A stretch of 6,061 bases of DNA. Origin: Legionellaceae bacterium. GTDB lineage: Bacteria > Pseudomonadota > Gammaproteobacteria > Legionellales > Legionellaceae. The stretch spans positions 368 through 6,428 of the forward strand of contig DAIDLK010000055.1 of the NCBI GenBank assembly GCA_027449525.1. Direction: 5' to 3'. Made by a program: the position numbers and the translations under genes. Every line of letters begins with the position of its first letter. Positions within the stretch are counted from its first letter, which is position 1. Below, piece by piece: positions 1 to 5,437 of the stretch. The notes below the pieces were generated by a model. It saw nothing but the letters and a program-made list of their open reading frames with translations. It did not search any database and was not told the DNA's origin.

Positions 1-84
1 AGTCAATACCAGCGCATCATTAAAATCAAAATAAGCCGAATTTTCTGCTTTTACAGTAAGGTCAGACGAAGTATTTTTTAGCAT
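1..84 (-). CDS. 5' end of an unrecognised gene, cut by the left edge
   Basis: A reading frame starts at an ATG on the minus strand (84-82) and stays open for 28 codons to the first base of the window. It begins MLKNTSSDLTVKAENSAYFD. A good ribosome binding site, AAGGAAG, lies at 95-89, four bases before the ATG, and this is the main reason to call it a gene. The visible N-terminus is polar and mildly acidic with no signal peptide or membrane segment, so a cytosolic product is likely. I do not recognise the family and 28 residues are too few to assign one. It is divergent from the exported-protein gene and shares a 171-base upstream region with it. Confidence 0.6.
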   Translation of the reverse strand, partial: MLKNTSSDLTVKAENSAYFDFNDALVLT

Positions 85-120
85 ATTTCTTCCTTAAGTA
101 ACATGATGAATAAAATATGG

Positions 121-148
121 ATTTTAGACTATTTTAAGGATAACGCAA
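121..148 (-). promoter_or_regulatory. Possible promoter of the left-edge gene
   Basis: Read on the minus strand, two TAAAAT hexamers lie ten bases apart (136-131 and 126-121). Each is a one-mismatch match to the -10 consensus. The downstream one has a weak -35-like TTGCGT at 148-143 with a 16-base spacer. The region is AT-rich, so chance matches are likely and the call is tentative. It would give a leader of roughly 30 bases before the ATG at 84. Confidence 0.3.
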
Positions 149-210
149 GTAATTTGCACTTTCTGAGTACACCATTATCAATTAATATATACTTTTTAAT
201 CTATTTGTAC

Positions 211-216
211 TATAAT
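211..216 (+). promoter_or_regulatory. Likely -10 element for the exported-protein gene
   Basis: A perfect TATAAT sits 40 bases upstream of the ATG at 256, which would place the transcript start near 223 and give a leader of about 33 bases. No convincing -35 box is seen at 16-18 bases upstream; the sequence there is TATACT-like. An inverted pair CTATT (201-205) and AATAG (214-218) flanks and overlaps the -10, and might be a small operator or chance in AT-rich DNA. Confidence 0.45.
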
Positions 217-255
217 AGGCAATCTAGTTCATTCTCATAACCAAAGGACTGTCGA

Positions 256-615
256 ATGCAAAAAATAATCACTATAATGCAAGCCCTCATTCTTGCAGCC
301 TGCTTCAGCCAACCAGCCAGTGCAGCCACGATTGACATGAAGCTCGAACCGCATCATTCTCAAGGGATTGAAAACAGTTATGCATTTACTATTAACGCCA
401 CCTGTACCATTACAGTGAAAAGTAATCACAATAAAATTCGTTTTAATGTGACAAAAAATAAAGGTTCAATTAATGGTAAAACCTTGACTAACGGCCAATC
501 GACATCGATTACTGTCGAAAATCAAGATCAAATCATTGTACATGCCGAGCCAGATACAAAAGTAACGGTTTATAACCTAGGTGACAGCACCGTACATGCC
601 AACTGCTCGGTTTAA
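256..615 (+). CDS. Small exported protein of unknown family
   Basis: The 119-residue product has a clear export signal. A lysine at position 3 is followed by a hydrophobic core at about 4-17 and a typical signal peptidase I site, PASA|A, after residue 23. The predicted mature chain is about 96 residues, rich in Thr, Asn, Val and Ile with alternating polar and hydrophobic residues, suggesting a small all-beta domain. It has two cysteines, in the NATCTI stretch (about residue 50) and three residues from the end (117), well placed for a disulfide formed outside the cytoplasm. The start at 256 is supported by AAGGA at 244-248, seven bases upstream. An LAAC sequence at residues 13-16 resembles a lipobox, so a lipoprotein is a weaker alternative. 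I do not recognise the family and assign no function. Its last 12 codons and stop overlap rnhB on the opposite strand. Confidence 0.8.
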   Translation: MQKIITIMQALILAACFSQPASAATIDMKLEPHHSQGIENSYAFTINATCTITVKSNHNKIRFNVTKNKGSINGKTLTNGQSTSITVENQDQIIVHAEPDTKVTVYNLGDSTVHANCSV

Positions 616-1161
616 TACCGCAGCAACTGGTGAAAAACTTTTACGATGAATTGGACATGCACCAAGCGAAGCCAAGGCCACACGGTGCGAGGCCGTGGGA
701 TATCCTTTATGTTGTGCAAAACCATAACCAGGATAGATTAAGTCCAATGCTTGCATCTCAGCATCCCGCGTTACCTTTGCTAAAATAGAAGCCGCGGCAA
801 TCGCCGGAACTAAACTATCGCCACGCACAATGGCTTGGCCAGGTATACTGATTTGAGGTACGTACAGTCCATCAATTAAAACTTGTTGCGGGACAATAGC
901 TAGGGCTTCTATCGCCCGCAGCATCGATAATAACGTTGCCTGATGAATATTCAGCGCATCAATTTCTTCAGCCTCGGCACGACCGAGTGCATAACAAACC
1001 GCTTGTGTTTGAATTAATTCTGCCAACTGGCTGCGTTGCCTAGCTGAAAGTTTTTTCGAATCATCTAAGCCTGGTATTGGCTTATCGAGAATTACCGCAG
1101 CCGATACGACAGGACCTGCTAAGGAACCACGGCCTACTTCGTCCACTCCGGCGATCATCAT
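577..1161 (-). CDS. rnhB: Ribonuclease HII
   Basis: Cytosolic endonuclease that cuts the RNA strand of RNA/DNA hybrids, including single ribonucleotides misincorporated in DNA. The 194-residue length fits the family (E. coli about 198). Numbering from the ATG at 1161, the motifs are GVDEVGRG at 5-12 with catalytic D7 and E8, DSKKLS near 34, the third acidic residue in VLIDG (D97), the fourth in AKVTRDAEM (D133), then YGFAQHKGYPTASH at about 146-159 and the C-terminal HRKSFSPV. All four DEDD metal-binding acids are present. The frame is open 29 codons further upstream, but those codons lie inside mdfA and resemble nothing in RNase HII. The ATG at 1161 overlaps the mdfA stop as ATGA and has no Shine-Dalgarno sequence, so coupled translation after mdfA is inferred. 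The last 12 residues are antisense to the exported-protein gene. Confidence 0.97.
   Translation of the reverse strand: MMIAGVDEVGRGSLAGPVVSAAVILDKPIPGLDDSKKLSARQRSQLAELIQTQAVCYALGRAEAEEIDALNIHQATLLSMLRAIEALAIVPQQVLIDGLYVPQISIPGQAIVRGDSLVPAIAAASILAKVTRDAEMQALDLIYPGYGFAQHKGYPTASHRVALASLGACPIHRKSFSPVAAVLNRAVGMYGAVT
1158..1161 (-). promoter_or_regulatory. ATGA stop/start overlap coupling mdfA to rnhB
   Basis: On the minus strand the mdfA stop TGA (1160-1158) shares bases with the rnhB start ATG (1161-1159). The bases just upstream, within the last mdfA codons, hold no AGGAG-like site. This is the usual layout for termination-reinitiation, in which ribosomes finishing the first gene start the second. 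A second in-frame ATG follows at once (1158-1156), so the start could be one codon later. Confidence 0.75.
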
Positions 1162-2414
1162 GTTGCCGGTAGCTGCATCAAGCGGGGCTGGAGCCAAAAC
1201 GCAGTAATCCAGACCACGGTAAAGAAAAGTATCCCCACAATCAAGCAATACAAGCCCAATAGCAAATTACTGTGTGAGGCATAAAAACCATTTGCAATTT
1301 GTATGCCCAATGCTTGGACGCACATTAAAATCATGCTCATCAGGGCCGACGCTGTGCCTTTGGCTACCTCAGTAGAAAACAAGACAAAACGACTTAATGG
1401 TGAACCAATAATCCCTAAACCAAAAAAATACATAATCAAGCCAGGCAGAAGGTAAATAAAATACTCACCACGCCATAAGGGTACAATGAATGTCAGCAAC
1501 AATCCGACGCTAACGATCGCAGTCCCCAAAGCCAACAATTGCCTCAAAGATAACCATCTTGTCAGTTTATGTAATACCATATTACCCAGAATCGTTGCAG
1601 TGAATACTGGTAACTGCCATAAACCGTAATAAATCAATGATACCTTGCCAACTGTCACCAAAATAACCGGCGCCAAAGCAATCCATGCCACACAAGGTAA
1701 CCCCGCCAAACCGAGTGCTATGGAGGATAAAATAAACACTGGGTTAATCAATAACTCCTTGTAGTTACGCAGGATAACCTTGGGTAATAATGGTACGCGC
1801 TGAATCACAGTGCCATCGCGTTTTAGTTGTCCAACCGACTCTGGCATAAAACACCAAAGACCAAACAAGGCGACTAGAGCGAATCCAGCAATCAGGATAA
1901 AAATGTAACGCCAACTGAAATAACTGACAAAAACCGCACCCGCCAATGGGCCTAACAACGGCGCTAGAATAGAAATATTTGCCATAATTGCCATTAAACG
2001 AACGGCATCCATTTCTTCGAAGATTTCTTGCAAGGTGGCATAACCAACCACACAAATAAAGCATAAACCCATTCCCTCAAAAAACCTGGCTATCATAAAT
2101 TGCAGCATCGACCCAGAACAGGCAATGACAACGGTAAAAATGAAAAATAACGATGCACCAATCATCATCACCGGGCGGCGTCCATAGCGATCGGATAATG
2201 GACCTAAAATTAACTGCAGACTAGCACCACCTAAAATATACACCGTTAAAGACAGCGATATGTCCGCCTCGACCCCATGAAAAGTTTTGATGACACTAAT
2301 CATACCGGGCAATATCATGTCATTGGCAATGTAGGTAAGAAACTCGTACATCACTAAAAAAGCAGCAAAAAAGAGTGTTTGTCTGCGACTGATGTTAATT
2401 AAAGGTTGGGCCAT
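1158..2414 (-). CDS. mdfA: MdfA-type multidrug/proton antiporter (major facilitator superfamily)
   Basis: A 418-residue inner-membrane transporter with about 12 hydrophobic segments, close to the 410 residues of E. coli MdfA, which exchanges drugs or cations for protons. Family landmarks are in place. TM1 carries YEFLTYIANDM with E24 and D32, matching MdfA E26 and D34, the acidic residues used for protons and substrates. Motif A reads GPLSDRYGRRP (71-81). R110 in ARFFEG matches the essential MdfA R112. ANISILAPLLGPLAGA (145-160) is the antiporter motif C, and LPCVAWIALAP in the second half matches the MdfA LPLLAWIAQSP stretch. The start has a moderate AGAGAAG site and a strong promoter upstream. 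It is the first gene of an operon with rnhB. The substrate cannot be read from sequence; a general Bcr/CflA-like exporter is the alternative, but the E/D/R triad favours MdfA. Confidence 0.9.
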   Translation of the reverse strand: MAQPLINISRRQTLFFAAFLVMYEFLTYIANDMILPGMISVIKTFHGVEADISLSLTVYILGGASLQLILGPLSDRYGRRPVMMIGASLFFIFTVVIACSGSMLQFMIARFFEGMGLCFICVVGYATLQEIFEEMDAVRLMAIMANISILAPLLGPLAGAVFVSYFSWRYIFILIAGFALVALFGLWCFMPESVGQLKRDGTVIQRVPLLPKVILRNYKELLINPVFILSSIALGLAGLPCVAWIALAPVILVTVGKVSLIYYGLWQLPVFTATILGNMVLHKLTRWLSLRQLLALGTAIVSVGLLLTFIVPLWRGEYFIYLLPGLIMYFFGLGIIGSPLSRFVLFSTEVAKGTASALMSMILMCVQALGIQIANGFYASHSNLLLGLYCLIVGILFFTVVWITAFWLQPRLMQLPAT

Positions 2415-2441
2415 TTGCTTCTCTTAAGAAATACTCCCTGA

Positions 2442-2469
2442 ATTATACTCATCTTATACGTTCTATCAA
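2442..2469 (-). promoter_or_regulatory. Promoter of the mdfA-rnhB operon
   Basis: Read on the minus strand, TTGATA (2469-2464) is followed after 16 bases by a perfect TATAAT (2447-2442). The expected transcript start is near 2435, leaving about 20 bases of leader before the mdfA ATG at 2414. This is the best sigma-70-type match in the window. Confidence 0.7.
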
Positions 2470-2503
2470 GTCTACAAAGTATGCTACAGTTAACAGATGT
2501 TTT

Positions 2504-3541
2504 ATGCCTCACGAAACCATGAAACTGTTAGCAGACAGCAGCTTACCTAATTTAGCTCGCTTTGATGATTTTTTTTCTGTCTCTACCTACGCAAACCTAA
2601 CCGAGCTGCACGACCAATTATCGCAAAACGATATTTTGCTATGCCGATCCACGCTCCGGGTTACTGCGGAATTATTACAGCGCGCCACCATTCAATGTGT
2701 TGCAACCGCCAGCAGCGGCACCGATCACCTTGATGAATTGTATTTAAAAAAACAATGTATTCAGATAGTTAGTTCTAAAGGTTGCAATGCGCATGCCGTA
2801 TCCGATTACGTCTTAGCTTGTTTAGCTTGGCTGATTCAACATCATTACCTCTCATCAGGTCCCATCGGCATTATTGGCTGCGGTGAGGTTGGTATGACGG
2901 TAAGCCGGCGTTTAGCCACATTAGGTTTTGTCGTAATGCCATATGATCCACCAAGAAATATTCGCGATCCAAGCGCACCCTCGTGTGCTCTCACTGATTT
3001 AAATCAGTGTGCTGCACTGCTAGTGCATGCCAACTTGCACCAATCATCACCCTACCCGAGTGCCAATTTACTCGATCAGCGGTTTTTCGCTCAGCTAAAA
3101 TCTGGAACGGTTATTTTGAATGCGGCTCGGGGCGGGATTGTGGATGAGCAGGCGCTATTAGGTTGTCAACAAGAGATTATTTATTGTACAGATGTCTACC
3201 GCAACGAACCCACTATTAATAGCAAAATAGTAGATTTAGCCACACTCTGTACGCCGCACATTGCAGGACACAGCATCGAAGGCAAGGCAAATGCTGTTGA
3301 ATTGGTGCTTTCGCGGCTGATTGAGCTCTATGGACTCGCTTCAGCAATCCCTCGCCTACTTGCCCCGCACAAACTACCCATCCGCACCAACTGGCGCCAC
3401 ACCGTTTTAGAGTATTACAATCCCGAAACAGAAACTCTACTACTAAAGCAAGCAGCGAACAAAACAGACGCTTTCCTTTCATTACGCGCTGCTCACACGA
3501 AACGACACGACTTTACTCTTGTGAATTCAGTTGAGCTCTAA
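2504..3541 (+). CDS. pdxB: Erythronate-4-phosphate dehydrogenase
   Basis: NAD-dependent cytosolic D-isomer 2-hydroxyacid dehydrogenase. It oxidises 4-phosphoerythronate, the second step of the DXP-dependent route to pyridoxal phosphate. Numbering from 2504: the N-terminus MKLLADSSLP (from 6) and TASSGTDHLDE (69-79) match PdxB, GCGEVG (125-130) with YDPP after beta-2 (147-150) is the NAD site, and the catalytic Arg, Glu and His are R209 (NAARGG), E235 (RNEP) and H252 (PHIAGHSIEGKA). The tail from about 288 aligns with the PdxB-specific C-terminal domain, including a YYNPETETLLLK stretch, which separates it from SerA or GhrB. At 345 residues it is shorter than the 378 of E. coli, mainly in this last domain. 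Homology begins at the ATG at 2519, so the true start may be there (340 residues); neither ATG has a clear ribosome binding site. Its last 29 bases overlap the thioredoxin-like gene. Confidence 0.93.
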   Translation: MPHETMKLLADSSLPNLARFDDFFSVSTYANLTELHDQLSQNDILLCRSTLRVTAELLQRATIQCVATASSGTDHLDELYLKKQCIQIVSSKGCNAHAVSDYVLACLAWLIQHHYLSSGPIGIIGCGEVGMTVSRRLATLGFVVMPYDPPRNIRDPSAPSCALTDLNQCAALLVHANLHQSSPYPSANLLDQRFFAQLKSGTVILNAARGGIVDEQALLGCQQEIIYCTDVYRNEPTINSKIVDLATLCTPHIAGHSIEGKANAVELVLSRLIELYGLASAIPRLLAPHKLPIRTNWRHTVLEYYNPETETLLLKQAANKTDAFLSLRAAHTKRHDFTLVNSVEL

Positions 3542-3884
3542 TAGCCGTCACATCCGCCACACGTGCCTGCGCGATTAAATCCAGTAGAAGCGACTCGGGC
3601 ACGCTGCCTGACTCGGAATAAATGGCAATCCCTTCCTTAAATACCATGAGGTGAGGAATGGATTGAATACGAAATGCCTCTGCCAACGCCTGCTCTTGCT
3701 CGATATTGATCGTCACAAAGACAATGTCTGGATGTTGCGCCGCGACGTGTGCATAGATTGACTTAAATTGCACGCAAGGGGAACACCATTTTGCCCAAAA
3801 ATCAACAAAAATAAGTTCAGCTTGATTGAGCAATTCACTGAGTTGCTCAGCACTCAGTGCTTTAACACAATCCGTTGCGTCCAT
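3513..3884 (-). CDS. Thioredoxin-like protein
   Basis: A 123-residue single-domain thioredoxin fold, slightly longer than E. coli TrxA (about 109). The order is typical: a short N-terminal helix, the beta strand LIFVDFWAKW, the active site WCSPC at 33-37 (C34 and C37), a VTINIEQEQ strand and helix, SIPHLMVFKEG with the cis-proline P77, a glycine turn at SGSV, and a C-terminal helix. There is no signal peptide, so a cytosolic dithiol reductase or disulfide-exchange role is expected. The active site has Ser-Pro in place of the classical Gly-Pro, which can shift redox potential, so partners may differ from TrxA. The ATG is preceded by a strong GGGAGGG site directly after the adk stop, ten bases away, so the two are cotranscribed and perhaps coupled. 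The 3' end overlaps pdxB. No more specific gene name is justified. Confidence 0.9.
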   Translation of the reverse strand: MDATDCVKALSAEQLSELLNQAELIFVDFWAKWCSPCVQFKSIYAHVAAQHPDIVFVTINIEQEQALAEAFRIQSIPHLMVFKEGIAIYSESGSVPESLLLDLIAQARVADVTAIRAQLNSQE

Positions 3885-3887
3885 TCA

Positions 3888-3894
3888 CCCTCCC
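3888..3894 (-). promoter_or_regulatory. Strong ribosome binding site of the thioredoxin-like gene
   Basis: GGGAGGG on the minus strand abuts the adk stop codon TAA (3897-3895) and lies three bases before the ATG at 3884, slightly closer than usual. It fixes the start of the thioredoxin-like gene and shows that this gene is translated from the adk message. Confidence 0.7.
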
Positions 3895-4563
3895 TTAATT
3901 GGCTATAATTGCATGTATTTTGTTAAAAATATCCTCAACAGAACCATTACCTTCAACGCGGTGAAACTCAGGCGCACTCAGTGCTTGTTGCAGGGCTCGT
4001 TGTTGATAATAGCTTACGAGTGGCTGAGTTTGCTGCCGGTATACTTCTAGTCGTTCACGAATAATTTCTTCGCGATCATCGTCTCGCTGCACTAACGGTT
4101 CGTTGGTAACATCGTCTTTGTCGAATTGTTTAGGTGGATTATACAACACATGGTAGACACGTCCAGATTCTGGATGAATACGCCGGCCAGTGATTCGTCG
4201 CACAATTTCATCATCCGCTACGGCTATTTCTATCACATAATCCAGCCCTATACCCGCTTGCTCTAGTGTTTCAGCCTGATTAATCGTGCGAGGAAAACCA
4301 TCCAATAAAAAACCAGCTTGACAGTCAGGCTCTGATAAACGCTCCGTGACTAGACAATTAATGAGCTCATCAGAAACGAGTTGCCCTTTATCCATGGTTT
4401 GCTTTGCACTCTTTCCAAGCGCTGAGTCGGCAGCAATGGCTGCTCGCAACATGTCACCCGTCGAAATTTGCGGTATCTTTAGCGCATTTGCTAATTTTAA
4501 GGCTTGTGTGCCCTTGCCAACTCCTGGTCCACCCAACAACACAATGCGCTTTCGGCCTTTCAT
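3895..4563 (-). CDS. adk: Adenylate kinase
   Basis: Cytosolic kinase that interconverts ATP plus AMP with two ADP, and is essential for adenylate balance. The 222-residue product is of the long bacterial type. From the ATG at 4563: P-loop GGPGVGKGT at 11-19, AMP-binding STGDMLR at 34-40, GFPRT at 89-93, and the LID domain from about 125 to 162 with TGRRIHPESGRVYH, NPPK and NEPLVQRDDD. The LID lacks the four-cysteine zinc site of Gram-positive enzymes, as expected for a gammaproteobacterium. The start at 4563 is supported by AGAGGA six bases upstream and by homology. An in-frame GTG at 4596 would add 11 residues ahead of that ribosome binding site and is unlikely. It is the first gene of an operon with the thioredoxin-like gene and is divergent from the exonuclease gene. 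Confidence 0.98.
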   Translation of the reverse strand: MKGRKRIVLLGGPGVGKGTQALKLANALKIPQISTGDMLRAAIAADSALGKSAKQTMDKGQLVSDELINCLVTERLSEPDCQAGFLLDGFPRTINQAETLEQAGIGLDYVIEIAVADDEIVRRITGRRIHPESGRVYHVLYNPPKQFDKDDVTNEPLVQRDDDREEIIRERLEVYRQQTQPLVSYYQQRALQQALSAPEFHRVEGNGSVEDIFNKIHAIIAN

Positions 4564-4599
4564 GCAACGTCCTCTTACCAAACATTTATTCTGCACGTA

Positions 4600-4628
4600 A
4601 TCCTATCGCGTCGTCCCCACGTTGTCTA
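4600..4628 (-). promoter_or_regulatory. Likely adk promoter
   Basis: On the minus strand, TAGACA (4628-4623, five of six bases matching the -35 consensus) and TAGGAT (4605-4600, four of six) are separated by exactly 17 bases. The predicted start is near 4593, giving a leader of about 30 bases. The -35 overlaps the -10 element proposed for the divergent exonuclease gene. Confidence 0.5.
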
Positions 4629-4632
4629 TAAT
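4627..4632 (+). promoter_or_regulatory. Likely -10 element of the exonuclease gene
   Basis: A perfect TATAAT lies 30 bases before the ATG at 4663, giving an expected start near 4639 and a leader of about 24 bases that carries the AGGAGA ribosome binding site (4647-4652). No good -35 is seen 16-18 bases upstream, so the promoter may depend on an activator or simply be weak. Confidence 0.5.
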
Positions 4633-4662
4633 ACTTATCTCAACATAGGAGAATCGTCACGA

Positions 4663-5436
4663 ATGATTCTAGTATTTGATATTGAAACAGTACCCGATGT
4701 CGTCACCTGCAGAATGCTTCATAACTTAGACGGCTTATCGGATGAAGATACCGCTAAAGCCATGTTTGCGTTACGACGCAGTCAAGTTGGTCACGAATTT
4801 TTACCGCACCATTTACAAAAAATAGTCGCTATTTCGCTTGTTTTGGCGCGTGAAGATAGCTCAGTAAAAGTTTGGTCACTTGGGAATGAGCAAAGTAGTG
4901 AAGCCGAGTTAATTCAACGTTTTTTTCATGGGTTAGATCACCTCAAACCCACGTTGGTCAGCTGGAATGGCGGGGGCTTTGATTTACCGGTACTGCATTA
5001 CCGCGCATTATTGCACGGTATATCAGCGCCTACTTATTGGGAAAACGGCGAGAGTAAAGCGGATTTTCGTTGGAATAACTACTTAAATCGCTTTCACAAC
5101 CGCCACCTTGATCTAATGGATGTGTTGGCTGGATACCAAAACAAAGCCTACGCGCCCTTAGATGAAATAGCGAACATGCTTGGCTTTCCTGGGAAAATGG
5201 GGATGCATGGCTCTCAGGTATGGTCCGAGTACTTGCAGGGAAATATCAGCGCCATTCGCGATTATTGTGAAACAGATGTGCTCAACACGTATTGCGTTTA
5301 TCTTCGCTTTGAGCGAATGCGAGGCAATCTCAGTACAGAATCTTACCAAGACTGCCTAGAAAGCCTCAAGCACATGCTCAAAGAAACAGCTCAACCGCAT
5401 TTGAATCAATTCGCGCAACACATGCCGTCTAACTAA
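4663..5436 (+). CDS. Predicted 3'-5' exonuclease related to the PolB exonuclease domain
   Basis: A 257-residue stand-alone DEDDy exonuclease of the family related to the proofreading domain of DNA polymerase II (PolB exo2 type). Exo I is FDIETVPD near the N-terminus with D6 and E8. Exo II is SWNGGGFDLPVL with D107. A conserved RHLDLMD stretch lies at 147-153. Exo III is YCETD with Y201 and D205, the tyrosine defining the DEDDy class. There is no polymerase domain and none would fit, since the frame ends about 50 residues after Exo III. By family it should remove nucleotides from 3' ends of DNA (or RNA), but the physiological substrate is not known to me. The frame is open back to 4504, inside adk; the start at 4663 is chosen from the AGGAGA site ten bases upstream and because homology starts at MILVFDIE. 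It ends one base before the lpdA stop. Confidence 0.93.
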   Translation: MILVFDIETVPDVVTCRMLHNLDGLSDEDTAKAMFALRRSQVGHEFLPHHLQKIVAISLVLAREDSSVKVWSLGNEQSSEAELIQRFFHGLDHLKPTLVSWNGGGFDLPVLHYRALLHGISAPTYWENGESKADFRWNNYLNRFHNRHLDLMDVLAGYQNKAYAPLDEIANMLGFPGKMGMHGSQVWSEYLQGNISAIRDYCETDVLNTYCVYLRFERMRGNLSTESYQDCLESLKHMLKETAQPHLNQFAQHMPSN

Positions 5437-5437
5437 G

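Noticed and set aside
604..625. Imperfect hairpin around the stop of the exported-protein gene (CGGT-TTAAT-ACCG core) as a terminator
   Set aside because: The core stem is only four pairs and no T-run follows on the plus strand; on the minus strand it lies inside rnhB.
1162..1248. Upstream extension of rnhB by 29 codons
   Set aside because: The extension lies fully within mdfA, has no homology to RNase HII and no ribosome binding site; the ATGA start gives the usual family length.
2415..2503. Possible riboswitch or attenuator in the mdfA-pdxB intergenic region
   Set aside because: Only 89 bases are present, largely taken up by the mdfA promoter, with no stable stem or T-run.
4564..4596. GTG start of adk adding 11 residues
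   Set aside because: The AGAGGA ribosome binding site lies inside the extension, just before the ATG at 4563, and adenylate kinases begin close to the P-loop.
4504..4662. N-terminal extension of the exonuclease
   Set aside because: It is antisense to adk, precedes the TATAAT and AGGAGA signals, and does not resemble the family.
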